A DNA stretch of 64,000 bases from Thiodiazotropha sp037384425. Its GTDB lineage: Bacteria; Pseudomonadota; Gammaproteobacteria; Chromatiales; Chromatiaceae. Both the position numbers and the translations under genes were made by a program. Below the pieces are notes generated by a model. That model worked only from the letters and a program-made list of their open reading frames with translations. It was not told the DNA's origin and searched no databases. Numbering within the stretch: the first letter of the stretch is position 1; each line of letters begins with the position of its first letter. Location of the stretch: positions 1-64,000 of the forward strand of contig JARROA010000028.1 of the NCBI GenBank assembly GCA_037384425.1. Direction: 5' to 3'. Shown in pieces: positions 1 to 7,695 of this stretch.

Positions 1-109
1 TTTCCGGTTCCTGCATCAGATATTGACATCAGCACTTCCGTAGTGCAGATCAAAAATCTAAACAAATATGGATAGAAATGCAAATTATCCACAGTCTCTG
101 TATTCGCGC

Positions 110-170
110 ACTTAACGTTTGCCATAAGCCGCGCGAGGTACGAGCGTCGGATTTGATGGCGTTGTTATAC
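110..170 (-). other. attC-like integron recombination site
   Basis: Read on the minus strand, this 61-base element begins GTATAAC and ends GTTAAGT, the latter fitting the attC R' consensus GTTRRRY exactly. The outer arms (TAACAACGCCAT and, inverted, TAACGTTTGCCAT) pair imperfectly. The inner arms CCGACGC and GCGCGG pair with one unpaired A, like the extrahelical bases of attC hairpins. It lies directly downstream of the DUF1963 gene, where a cassette attC belongs. Size fits the known attC range. No integrase gene is in the window, so this could be a solitary cassette or the edge of an array lying to the left. Confidence 0.55.
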
Positions 171-176
171 CCTGCA

Positions 177-872
177 TTAGTAACATTGCCATGCTAAGGC
201 CCATTCTTTCTCCATACCCTTTGCTGTACCTAGTCCGAAATAGCCAACGCCACCATCGCCCCATGACCAATTTGCTTTATCTTCTGTATCTATTTGGAAC
301 ACATATTCTGGTTGCGCGGGGTGTTTGTTCCAAGGCGCCCAAAATATCTCGCTTTGTATCAAAGTCGGCCAGCCACTGAACTTGAAGCCTGGTATATTTT
401 CATAAAAGTCATAATATTGATCTTCTATTTCTTCTGGACATTCCACGGGAACGTCTTCCCAGCAGGGGTAATCCGCATCAACCTCAATTGCCTTCATTGG
501 GAAGGGCTTAATATGAGAAGAGATGTCTGGTTTATCTATTGGGACAAGTTCTTCAATAGTTTTATATGCTCTTATTTCCCAGCCTTCTCCATTCGGAGTG
601 TCTACCGGAAGGTTTTCAGCATCAATAAACACAGTAATAAATGCTAATCCTTCAAGGCGCTCTGGAATGTACGGCAACTCATTCAAATTGATCTGTGCGA
701 GAGGAAGCATTGGCCTTTCGTTTGAGTAGGGCCAACTTTCCTCTTTAGCGCAAAATCCGACTTCTCCAAACCAACTTGCATAAGGGTTGTCAGGTGGCCG
801 GAAACCACCGACATTTAAGACAATTGCCTTGCGCTTAATCTTATTTCCAAATTGTTCAAATATATCGGTCAT
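177..872 (-). CDS. DUF1963 (YwqG-like) domain protein
   Basis: A soluble 231-residue protein with no signal peptide or membrane segment. The pattern fits the DUF1963/YwqG family: an N-terminal block naming a Gly-Gly-rich strand, then a PLAQINLNELP segment near residue 60, GLAFITVFID near residue 75, and a late WGDGGVGYFGLG segment near residue 207. Family members are of unknown biochemical function and are often found in accessory DNA. The gene is clearly more AT-rich than the rest of the window and is flanked by attC-like sites (110-170 and, weaker, 883-926), so it may be a captured integron cassette. The ATG at 872 sits just inside the upstream boundary, typical for a cassette gene. Family assignment is by motif memory. 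Confidence 0.75.
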   Translation of the reverse strand: MTDIFEQFGNKIKRKAIVLNVGGFRPPDNPYASWFGEVGFCAKEESWPYSNERPMLPLAQINLNELPYIPERLEGLAFITVFIDAENLPVDTPNGEGWEIRAYKTIEELVPIDKPDISSHIKPFPMKAIEVDADYPCWEDVPVECPEEIEDQYYDFYENIPGFKFSGWPTLIQSEIFWAPWNKHPAQPEYVFQIDTEDKANWSWGDGGVGYFGLGTAKGMEKEWALAWQCY

Positions 873-882
873 ATTCTATTGG

Positions 883-926
883 GTATAACAGGTGATTATG
901 TAGCTGGCACATGTATTGTGTTATGA
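883..926 (-). other. possible degenerate attC site upstream of the DUF1963 gene
   Basis: On the minus strand this runs from TCATAAC to GTTATAC as an imperfect inverted repeat of about 44 bases (ATAACACAATACATGTG against TATAACAGGTGATTATGTA, loop around CCAGC). The terminal GTTATAC abuts the start of the DUF1963 gene and has the same orientation as the site at 110-170, as expected for the attC of a preceding cassette. It is shorter than normal attC sites and may only be a remnant. Confidence 0.35.
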
Positions 927-1025
927 CGCCAGCACATATAATTGTAATACGACGCCAATTGTTTCTATTATGTTCTCATTTGAACCCGTATCATAACACT
1001 CTCATCTCACTCAGAGTTTCCATGC

Positions 1026-1223
1026 ATGAAGGAATCTACTGAATCTAGTGGGGTTACGAGTCGCTTGGGTTGTTTTGGCGCTTCCATTCTGGCAGCTATC
1101 CCTATGATTTTTAGTGCATTAATGTTCTTTTTTAGTGCAATAGCTCCAGAAACGCAAGTTCTGTCACATATTGTTCGGCCGCGAAGACTACCGTACTTGT
1201 TTTGCCCTCTGAGATTCAGCTAA
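1026..1223 (+). CDS. short putative membrane protein, possibly truncated
   Basis: A 65-residue frame with a hydrophilic start followed by one strong hydrophobic helix (about residues 15-41, rich in Ala, Ile, Phe and Met). After residue 43 the sequence turns into an Arg/Pro-rich tail that does not look like the rest and may be out-of-register read-through of a broken gene. It lies in the AT-rich accessory edge. There is no recognisable family and no clear Shine-Dalgarno. It could equally be a chance frame. Confidence 0.3.
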   Translation: MKESTESSGVTSRLGCFGASILAAIPMIFSALMFFFSAIAPETQVLSHIVRPRRLPYLFCPLRFS

Positions 1224-1249
1224 CACACCGCTGACTGAAATTTTACTCC

Positions 1250-1618
1250 CTACTCAAGTAAGAATTGAACCGAACTGGCACAGTATACGGTCGCAGGTTT
1301 CACCTGTCGTCTCACCGCCAGACAGCCTTGCTGATCGCCCATTGGCTCGATCCTCAGGTCAATCCCATCCGCAGGCGGTACAATCAAATAGTGATGCCGC
1401 TCGACCCGCGTGGAGTCTGCGTGTTGAAAGGGTGAAAACCGCAGATCTGAAAGCAGGCACTGTTGATACAGTACGGGGATCGATCGGGATTTGAAGATCG
1501 CTTCCACCATCAGACGCGACCCTTCGCAGGACGCCAGGCTGTCGCTGTTGACGAAGGCGGCATTTACGTCGCCAGCGCCGTTCTGGGTCAGCAGCAGGAG
1601 CAGGTAGAGGCTTGTCAT
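1250..1618 (-). CDS. small secreted protein of unknown function
   Basis: 122 residues beginning with a short hydrophobic stretch (residues 3-11, mostly Leu) that could act as a weak signal peptide. Four cysteines follow (about positions 30, 54, 98 and 113), which would suit a disulfide-containing periplasmic protein. The stop is 15 bases upstream of nothing else on this strand, and the gene follows the NTF2-like gene at 1633 with only a 14-base gap, suggesting cotranscription. Codon use resembles the GC-rich core, unlike the AT-rich DNA to the left. I do not recognise the family. An overlapping frame (1359-1664) was judged less likely because it is Arg/Pro-rich. Confidence 0.5.
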   Translation of the reverse strand: MTSLYLLLLLTQNGAGDVNAAFVNSDSLASCEGSRLMVEAIFKSRSIPVLYQQCLLSDLRFSPFQHADSTRVERHHYLIVPPADGIDLRIEPMGDQQGCLAVRRQVKPATVYCASSVQFLLE

Positions 1619-1632
1619 ACGCCGGCCTGTGT

Positions 1633-2019
1633 CTAGGCGGTGTAGAGGGCCGAGGCGTCGACATAGATCTGGTATTCGCGGATCAGTCCATTGGCGATGC
1701 CAAAGTAGTTCATAAACGGCACCTTGAGTTGGCTGCCGTCATGACGGGTGTAGGTCACCTCCCCCCGGCAGATGATGCTACTGCCGTCACGCAATATCTC
1801 CTTCAGGTCGTGCCGCAGGGCCTGGATCGAGTCGAAGAAGCCCTGCACAACCTCCGTGACCGGCTGTCTGCCTTTGATGGGATCTGCATTGCCAAAGCGA
1901 AAGACCGCGTCGAGAGAGAGGAAATCAGATAGTGTCAAAGCGTCTTTCTGGTCGATGGCGCTGAACAGTGCCTTGATGTCGGAGTCCGAAAGCCTGTTGG
2001 AGAGATCAGGGTCGTTCAT
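1633..2019 (-). CDS. NTF2-like (SnoaL-type) protein
   Basis: The frame is open to 2109, but the internal ATG at 2019 (product starting MNDPDL) is preferred because the upstream 30 residues lack family-like character. The resulting protein of about 128 residues has the alternating helix/strand pattern of small NTF2-like folds: an N-terminal helix with a DSDIKALF segment, a conserved F-R-F-G strand, RQPVTEVVQGFFDSI helix, then strands carrying TYTRHDGSQLKVPFMNYF and a final RIYVD-like strand. Many such proteins are small isomerases or ketosteroid-like hydratases, others non-catalytic. The substrate cannot be inferred. Its neighbours are a secreted unknown downstream and a divergent diheme cytochrome. 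Confidence 0.65.
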   Translation of the reverse strand: MNDPDLSNRLSDSDIKALFSAIDQKDALTLSDFLSLDAVFRFGNADPIKGRQPVTEVVQGFFDSIQALRHDLKEILRDGSSIICRGEVTYTRHDGSQLKVPFMNYFGIANGLIREYQIYVDASALYTA

Positions 2020-2190
2020 GGTCAAAGTCACTGGGTAAGTTGTTATAGCTTTCTCAGGGTTATTCAACCCCCTGTACCCAATCTCGAACTTGACGCATAT
2101 CAAACCCATATCGCGTCAACATGGTGAAATCCCACTGTCGCCAGCCGTATCTGTCGACAGAAACCGCTGTTAACAGAATCCCAGCTGCCG

Positions 2191-2859
2191 ATGCCACGTT
2201 TAAAACATCTCCCCATCGCCCTGCTGCTCCTCTGTAGCCCTCCCCTGCTCGCCGTCGATCTGGAGAACGGACGGGACATCAATGAGGTCTGCGCCGGCTG
2301 TCACGGCGAATACGGCCAGGGCGGTAACGAGGGGGAGTATCCCCGACTCGCGGGCATGCCCGCCCCCTTCCTGGCCCGGCAGCTGCATCTGTTTCGCGAG
2401 CGCAAGCGGCCGAACATGGCGATGATTGAGTATGTGGACGACCGCCAGATGCCGGACCAGGATATCGAGGATATCGCCCACTTCCTGCAGGGTATCGAGC
2501 TCAAGACCAAACTCCCCCCTGTGGACGAGAATGCACCCGGTTTCAACGCCTATGAGCGGTTACTGGAGTCGAAGCGGCTGATGCAGATCCCCCGCGCGCC
2601 CGGCGATGTGGAGCTGGGACGGAAGCTCTACCACAGAGAGTGCGCCAGCTGCCACGGCAGGGAAGGTATGGGTGATCGGGAGAAGGCCGTACCCATGCTG
2701 GCGGGCCAGTACACCAACTACCTGTGGCGACAGGTGAAGAAGTATCGGGAAGGCGTACGCATCCATGATCCGGAGGCCCCGGAGGAGCGGTTGCTGCTCG
2801 ATTTCAAGGACGACGAGCTGCGCGATATCTTCGCCTATCTCTCCATCCTCGACGATTGA
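2191..2859 (+). CDS. diheme cytochrome c (c4/c553-like)
   Basis: A secreted c-type cytochrome of 222 residues with an N-terminal signal peptide (hydrophobic residues 7-20, cleavage near Ala21) and two heme motifs, CAGCH near residue 34 and CASCH near residue 151. Each is followed by a glycine-rich CHGxxGxG loop and a distal PxLAGxxxxYL-type segment. Two tandem class I domains joined by a linker rich in Pro/Glu suggest the cytochrome c4 family, which shuttles electrons in the periplasm to terminal reductases or oxidases. It converges on the end of the nos cluster (stops three bases apart from the next gene) but is on the opposite strand, so it is probably not in that operon. Confidence 0.85.
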   Translation: MPRLKHLPIALLLLCSPPLLAVDLENGRDINEVCAGCHGEYGQGGNEGEYPRLAGMPAPFLARQLHLFRERKRPNMAMIEYVDDRQMPDQDIEDIAHFLQGIELKTKLPPVDENAPGFNAYERLLESKRLMQIPRAPGDVELGRKLYHRECASCHGREGMGDREKAVPMLAGQYTNYLWRQVKKYREGVRIHDPEAPEERLLLDFKDDELRDIFAYLSILDD

Positions 2860-2862
2860 AGC

Positions 2863-3357
2863 CTAGTTCTCGCGACCCGGTATTGCCGCTCCGGGCCGCA
2901 CCGTGATGAAGCGATAGGCCACCGCGGTCAGTCCCTGGCGGCTGGAGATCAACACTTTGGCCTCCCACTCCATGGCGTCCCTGACGCAGACCGGCAGCAG
3001 TCCTTCTCCGGTGAAGATCCCCTCTCCCGCGGGCTTGAGCGGGAAGCGGTTGAAACCCATGTTCATGTCGACGCCGCTGAAGTCGACCGCCACCTGTTGC
3101 GCCGCCACCCCCTGAATTTCGACCCGCAACTGCAGCGGTTTGACCAGCGGTATCGAACGCGGCTCGATGGCGAAGCTGACCGCTCCGCCCTCGACCTGCG
3201 AGCGGCAGGGACCGGCGCGCAGGTCACAGGCGGGATCGGCGGAAACGGAGACGGCAATCTCGGGAAAGAGCACGGGCCATGCCTTGTAGACGGCCACGCC
3301 GCAGACGGCCGCCAGCAGCAGTCCCAGAACTCCCCAGAGTATCGCATTACTCTTCAT
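2863..3357 (-). CDS. membrane-anchored FixH-like unknown at the end of the nos cluster
   Basis: 164 residues with one N-terminal transmembrane helix (about residues 7-29) and a periplasmic domain of beta character containing a CDLRAGPC pair (residues 44-51) and a further Cys near 125. A mid-domain segment DFSGVDMNMGFNRF contains Met and Asp residues that might bind metal. This layout resembles small FixH/YtkA-type accessory proteins, but the match is loose. It is the last gene of the nos series, 32 bases after nosY, so a role in copper delivery or N2O reductase maturation is a context inference only. Confidence 0.55.
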   Translation of the reverse strand: MKSNAILWGVLGLLLAAVCGVAVYKAWPVLFPEIAVSVSADPACDLRAGPCRSQVEGGAVSFAIEPRSIPLVKPLQLRVEIQGVAAQQVAVDFSGVDMNMGFNRFPLKPAGEGIFTGEGLLPVCVRDAMEWEAKVLISSRQGLTAVAYRFITVRPGAAIPGREN

Positions 3358-3389
3358 CGTCGATGCCCTGCCGGCCCAATGGCCGATGA

Positions 3390-4217
3390 CTACGGCAGAT
3401 CACTGCGTTTGAACAGATAGTACCCGAGACCGGCACAGGCGGTCCCCAGCGCAATAGGATATAGCAAGGCATAGGCGATGTATCCCGCCTGGCCGAAATT
3501 ATCCAGGATCACGTAGGCGGTGGGACCCAGCAGCACCAGTTGGGGATCGAACAGCATCATGGTGGCGGTGCGGAAGACCTGCATCGGATTCGCCAGTGCG
3601 ATGCCGACCGCGGTCTCCGGCGGCAGATGCTCCTGAATCAGCACGCCGAGCAGGATCAGGTCGAGAAACAGCAGCAGGGTGAGCCAGACAACGAAGGCGG
3701 CCCCCTGAGCCACGTCGGCGCTGCGGGCGACGGTGGAGATCAGCATGCCGATACCGAGAAAACACCAGGCCAGCGACATCAGCAGTCCGGTGTAGTAGAC
3801 CAGCAGGTCCCAGGGCACCTCGACGCCCTTGGCCACGCCCCACAGGGTGGCGCCGACCATGGCCAGGAAGACCGGCAGGAAGACCACCAGGAAGCGGCCG
3901 AAGACCCGCCCCCAGAACCAGGCGCTGAGCGAGATGGGCAGCGACAGCAGGTATTCGAACACCCCCGCCTCCCGGTCGCCGGCCACCGAACGGACGGTGG
4001 TGATGAGCACGAAGATGGGTAGCATCGCCATCGACAGCTGGATATAGGTGATCAGCAGGCGGGAGAGCCCGGTGAAGCCCATGATGCGCGATTCGGCCAG
4101 GCCGAAGGCGAACAGGATCACCACCAGCCCGCCGAAGACCATGGCGTAGACCATGAACCAGCGGGCGCGCAGGGACTCGATGACATCGGTGGCGGCGGCG
4201 AGCCAGAGGTGTTTCAT
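3390..4217 (-). CDS. nosY: NosY, ABC transporter permease for CuZ assembly
   Basis: 275 residues with about six transmembrane helices typical of ABC-2 type permeases, starting around residues 23-43 and ending with a helix near 250-270 and a short KRSD-type tail. In the Nos system NosY is the membrane part of the NosDFY complex, which helps build the tetranuclear CuZ sulfide cluster of N2O reductase in the periplasm. The ATG overlaps the stop of nosL by one base (TAATG), indicating translational coupling. The segment REAGVFEYLLSLPIS near residue 83 is the cytosolic coupling element seen in NosY-type permeases. Confidence 0.9.
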   Translation of the reverse strand: MKHLWLAAATDVIESLRARWFMVYAMVFGGLVVILFAFGLAESRIMGFTGLSRLLITYIQLSMAMLPIFVLITTVRSVAGDREAGVFEYLLSLPISLSAWFWGRVFGRFLVVFLPVFLAMVGATLWGVAKGVEVPWDLLVYYTGLLMSLAWCFLGIGMLISTVARSADVAQGAAFVVWLTLLLFLDLILLGVLIQEHLPPETAVGIALANPMQVFRTATMMLFDPQLVLLGPTAYVILDNFGQAGYIAYALLYPIALGTACAGLGYYLFKRSDLP

Positions 4218-4783
4218 TATTGGACTCCCTTGGATATCGCCGGCAGCGCCGTTTCATCCTGGTTGCGCTCCTGCCCGTTCCCACGCTGCTCCGCCTGATC
4301 CCTGAGGCGCTCCATCAGCTGCTGGCCGTGGACGTTGAAACGCCGCTCCACCTCGGCGATGTGCTGCTTCGCCTGGGCGAAATCAAGGCCCTCGGGCGCC
4401 GGCGCGATCTGGGCGCCGAGACCGTACTCCATGGGTGTGAGCTGACCTTTGACATAAGTGGCGTTACGGGCGTTGATCCACTGGCCGGTGAGCTGGTCGA
4501 TGACCCAGATCTCGGTCTGCGGATCGTCGCGCCAGGGCTGCTCCTCCAGCCACAGCACGGCGCAGCCTATGTCATCGAACTTGGCCAGGCTGGTGCGCTC
4601 CTTGCCGGGCACCTGGTAGCGGATCTCCGCCGCATGGTTACGGTCGCTCAACACCATGCGGCAGCGTTCGCAGGCGTCCCTATCCCACTTGACGTCGACC
4701 GGACCGGTGCCGGGATCGCCGCAGCCCGCCAGCAACAGGATCAGCAGTATCCACGGCAGTTTGCGGATGGTTTCAGCCCACAT
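4217..4783 (-). CDS. nosL: NosL, copper-binding lipoprotein
   Basis: NosL is a periplasmic lipoprotein that binds Cu(I) and passes copper to apo-N2O reductase. The product (about 188 residues from the ATG at 4783) has a lipobox LLAGC near residue 17 and the NosL hallmark C-x-x-C-x-M (CERCRM, about residues 34-39), followed by FDDIGC and the AxYVKGQLTPMEYGLGA region typical of the family. The C-terminal third is a charged helical tail. The start was set at 4783, overlapping the end of nosF by 11 bases. The longer upstream frame is only the shadow of nosF. The gene sits between nosF and nosY, whereas many clusters have F-Y-L. Confidence 0.92.
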   Translation of the reverse strand: MWAETIRKLPWILLILLLAGCGDPGTGPVDVKWDRDACERCRMVLSDRNHAAEIRYQVPGKERTSLAKFDDIGCAVLWLEEQPWRDDPQTEIWVIDQLTGQWINARNATYVKGQLTPMEYGLGAQIAPAPEGLDFAQAKQHIAEVERRFNVHGQQLMERLRDQAEQRGNGQERNQDETALPAISKGVQ

Positions 4784-5654
4784 GGAGGGAGGCCTCCCGC
4801 TGTTCGGTCTCGTTGATCTCCATGCCCGCCAGCAGGGCTGCATAACGCGACAATACGCCGAGAAAACGCAAACGGTCGGGACCGGCGATGTAGCCTTCCC
4901 ACAGCTGACCATCGGACGATGACTCGAACCCCCACTCGCCGATCGCCTTGGCGAAGGCCGGTTCGGGCTGCACCAGACGGATGCGGCAGAACAGCCTCGA
5001 GGAGAGATCGACCAGATCGGCCACCCTGTCATCCAGCACCACCTCGCCCTGGTCCATCTCCACCACCCGGTTGACCAGGGTCGCCACCTCGTCGAGACGA
5101 TGGCTGGAGATCAGCATCGCCGCGCTCTCCTTCTTTTCCGCCAGCAGCTGGAAGAAGATGTGCCGGGCTTCGGGATCGAGGTTGGCGGCCGGCTCGTCCA
5201 TCACCAGCAGTTGGCTGTCGCGACCCAGCGCGATGGCGATCAGCAGCTTCTGCTTCTGCCCGCCGGAGAGCTTGACGAAGGGTTGTCGGTGAAAACCTTC
5301 CGCATCGAAACCGAGACGGGCGGCCAGCGCCTGCATGCGCTTGGGATCGCTGCCGCAGAGGCTGGCCGCAAAGCGGATCAGCTGACCCACCGGCATGCGC
5401 AGGGGCGGCGGCAACTGCGGCACGAAGCCGACCTTGGAGAGCACCTGACGGCGATGTGTGCGGGGATCGAGCCCGTCCACCAGCACCCTGCCCTCGCAGA
5501 GATACTCTCCCAGCAGGCAGCGGATCAGGGTGGTCTTGCCGGCGCCGTTGGAGCCGACCAGCGCCACCCGATGACCGCGCTCGATGCTGAGGTTGATCCC
5601 CTTCAGCACGCGATGGCGGCGAAACCGCTTGATGATGTTCTGAAACTCGATCAT
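4773..5654 (-). CDS. nosF: NosF, ABC transporter ATPase
   Basis: A 293-residue ATP-binding subunit that powers the NosDFY maturation complex. It shows Walker A GSNGAGKTT (about residues 34-42), Q-loop GFVPQLPPPL near 77, signature LSGGQKQK near 130, Walker B LLVMDEPAANLDP near 151-163 and the switch His in ISSHRLDEV. After the ATPase core there is an accessory C-terminal domain of about 80 residues as in other NosF proteins. It lies downstream of nosH, separated by 169 bases that hold a palindromic repeat, and overlaps nosL. Confidence 0.93.
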   Translation of the reverse strand: MIEFQNIIKRFRRHRVLKGINLSIERGHRVALVGSNGAGKTTLIRCLLGEYLCEGRVLVDGLDPRTHRRQVLSKVGFVPQLPPPLRMPVGQLIRFAASLCGSDPKRMQALAARLGFDAEGFHRQPFVKLSGGQKQKLLIAIALGRDSQLLVMDEPAANLDPEARHIFFQLLAEKKESAAMLISSHRLDEVATLVNRVVEMDQGEVVLDDRVADLVDLSSRLFCRIRLVQPEPAFAKAIGEWGFESSSDGQLWEGYIAGPDRLRFLGVLSRYAALLAGMEINETEQREASLHVG

Positions 5655-5711
5655 AGATATGGCTTCTGTTTTTTTCGCTCTGTCATACCGAGTGCAGGCG
5701 TATCAGTAGAT

Positions 5712-5790
5712 GTAGCCCGGATGGAGCAAAGCGGAATCCGGGGGTAAACCGTAAGCTGTCCCGGATTCCGCTTCGCTCCATCCGGGCTAC
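5712..5790. repeat. dispersed palindromic repeat, family A, copy 1
   Basis: A long inverted repeat lying between nosH and nosF. The left arm begins GTAGCCCGGATGGAGC and the right arm is its near-exact reverse complement ending GCTCCATCCGGGCTAC, with CGGAATCCGGG sub-palindromes inside and a short unpaired centre. A second copy with the same arms is at 38892-38968. It would fold into a strong RNA hairpin in the nos transcript. This resembles REP/BIME-like intergenic elements. Confidence 0.85.
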
Positions 5791-5823
5791 GTGTGGGTTC
5801 ATCCAGGTGTTCGCGGATCAAGC

Positions 5824-6807
5824 TCATTTGAGCATCTTGCTCAGTCCCTTGATCTCGTAGGTCAGGGAGTCGGTCGGACAGACATCGACGCACATGCCGC
5901 AGCGGGTGCAGTCGGAGGCCACATCCTGATTCACTTCCACCGCGCCACCGCGAATGGTCAGGTCGAGCACATGCGGTACCAGACAGACCTTGCGGCAATC
6001 GCCTTCATGATGGCAGGCCTCGGCGTTGTACTTCACCCGCACCGGCGAGAACACGCCCACCATGCCGTAGGTGACGCCGATGGGACAGACATAGCGGCAC
6101 CAGGCGCGACGCGAATAGACGACCTCGAACAGCAACAGCAGGCCGACCCAGATCAGGGCCAGGCCCGGTCCGTAGATCAATGCGCGACTGAGGATGCCGG
6201 TCGGTGAGACGGTCTCGAACACAGTGTAGCCCGTGACCAGCGCCAGCAGGGCGAAGACCACGTAGAAGACGCCGCGGACCTTGCGGTTGAAGGGATGATC
6301 CTTGACCAGCCCCTTTTTCACCAGCCAGAAATGGAGGTATTCCGCCCACTCGGAGAGTAGATGGTAGGGACAGACCCAGGAGCAGAAGGTACGGCCGCCG
6401 AGCAGCATCCAGAAAACGAAGACCGAGACCATGCCGATGACCAGGTTGAGCACGATGTGTTTGTAAGCCAGGGCGATCTGCAGGGCGGAGTTGAGATCCG
6501 CCATGTGGAAGCCGATGACACGGGCGCCGCTCAGCGATCCTTCCACCAGCTGAACATCGAAATAGTAGGAGGCGACGAAGAGGAAGTTGACGAACACCAG
6601 AGTGGCCCAGCGACGCTTCTGCCACTTGTTGAGGAAGGTCCCCTTGTGCTCGCGCCGGACCTTTTCCAGTTCCTCTTTCGTCAATTCGCCCTTCTTGCGT
6701 TCGTAGATGGCTTTGACCTCGGGACTCTGCTGCTCCTTGGCCGGACGCGGAACGCGGAAACCGAAAACCTGTTTGAGCGAATCTCTGATATAGCGCATCT
6801 CAGCCAC
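5824..6807 (-). CDS. nosH: NosH, NapH-type membrane iron-sulfur protein
   Basis: A 327-residue quinol-dehydrogenase-type protein. A cytosolic N-terminal stretch of about 80 residues precedes at least four transmembrane helices. Two CxxxCP motifs characteristic of the NapH/NosR C-terminal half follow (CSWVCP and CRYVCP), then a ferredoxin-like end with CHHEGDCRKVC and CTRCGMCVDVCP for two [4Fe-4S] clusters. In clade II nos clusters lacking NosR, NosG and NosH are thought to carry electrons from menaquinol toward NosZ via cytochromes c. No nosR is visible here, consistent with that. The start overlaps the end of nosG by eight bases; an ATG three codons later is also possible. Confidence 0.88.
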   Translation of the reverse strand: MAEMRYIRDSLKQVFGFRVPRPAKEQQSPEVKAIYERKKGELTKEELEKVRREHKGTFLNKWQKRRWATLVFVNFLFVASYYFDVQLVEGSLSGARVIGFHMADLNSALQIALAYKHIVLNLVIGMVSVFVFWMLLGGRTFCSWVCPYHLLSEWAEYLHFWLVKKGLVKDHPFNRKVRGVFYVVFALLALVTGYTVFETVSPTGILSRALIYGPGLALIWVGLLLLFEVVYSRRAWCRYVCPIGVTYGMVGVFSPVRVKYNAEACHHEGDCRKVCLVPHVLDLTIRGGAVEVNQDVASDCTRCGMCVDVCPTDSLTYEIKGLSKMLK

Positions 6808-7681
6808 CCAGGGTATCGGCGTTCTTGTCCAGATCGACCACGATGGCGGCGCTCTCCACGGGACAGATCATTTCACAGACCCCGCACCCCACGCAGCCCT
6901 CCTGCACCACCGGCCGCATGCGGGTGACGCCGTCGTCACTCTCCAGCGGCTGCAGACTGATGGCATGCTTCGGCGGACACTCGTGGCCCATCTGTTGCGC
7001 CACGCGGGCCAGGTCGCGCTGGTCGTCGCTGGCATTCTCAGCGCACTGCGCGATGCGGATCTCGATCGGACACTGGCGCACGCAGAGATCGCACAGCTCC
7101 AGATCGTAGGGATGGTCCGCCACCGGGATCGGGTTCCAGCGATCGACCTCCTCGTAGCGCAGGATGCCGGGGAAATCGGGACCCCGGGCCTGGCCCTTGA
7201 ATCCCTTGCCCTGAGCCGCCAGACAGGCATCCGGACGCGCCAGCCTGGCGAAGCCCATGCGGGTGTCCGCGGGATAGTCCAGGTCATGGGTCAGCGCGCC
7301 GGTCGGACAGGCCAGCACACACTGCAGGCCGTCGCAGGAGAAGTCACAGGCCTGGGCGCGGGCATCGAGAAAGGGCACGCCGATGCCGAAGCCGTCGTTC
7401 ATGTCGGCCAGTTTGATCGCCTCCACGGGACAGACCTGCACGCATTGACCGCACTTGATGCAGGCAGCGAAAAACTCCTGTTCGTCGTCCGGCGTCTTGA
7501 TCGCGCCCGGCGGGCGCAGACGCATCGAGCTGCCCTGAAGCACGGGGATGAAGCCCAGCAGCGAAGCGCCGACCATGCCGGCCGTCAACACGGAGGCACG
7601 CAGGAAATCACGCCGGCTCTGTTGCTTGCGTTTGAATGATTTCGCCGGCCGTTTCCTTGCTGCGGGTTTAGACGCTTTCAT
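6800..7681 (-). CDS. nosG: NosG, NapG-type periplasmic ferredoxin
   Basis: 293 residues with a twin-arginine signal (SRRDFLRA near residues 22-29, then a hydrophobic stretch ending near 50), so it is exported folded with its clusters. Four [4Fe-4S] motifs are visible: CIKCGQCVQVCP near 74, CSCDGLQC...CP around 115-127, CDLCVRQCP near 196, and CVGCGVCEMICP near 266. It is the partner of the membrane protein NosH, passing electrons between the quinone pool and cytochromes c in N2O respiration. It is tightly spaced after nosD (14 bases). Confidence 0.88.
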   Translation of the reverse strand: MKASKPAARKRPAKSFKRKQQSRRDFLRASVLTAGMVGASLLGFIPVLQGSSMRLRPPGAIKTPDDEQEFFAACIKCGQCVQVCPVEAIKLADMNDGFGIGVPFLDARAQACDFSCDGLQCVLACPTGALTHDLDYPADTRMGFARLARPDACLAAQGKGFKGQARGPDFPGILRYEEVDRWNPIPVADHPYDLELCDLCVRQCPIEIRIAQCAENASDDQRDLARVAQQMGHECPPKHAISLQPLESDDGVTRMRPVVQEGCVGCGVCEMICPVESAAIVVDLDKNADTLGG

Positions 7682-7695
7682 CTACGCGTTACCTC

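Noticed and set aside
1359..1664. Alternative 101-codon frame overlapping the secreted unknown at 1250-1618
   Set aside because: Arg/Pro-rich translation without signal or fold pattern; the other frame has a leader and spaced cysteines.
5691..5823. Possible insertion sequence between nosH and nosF
   Set aside because: Only a 79-base palindrome is present; no transposase frame or terminal duplications were seen.
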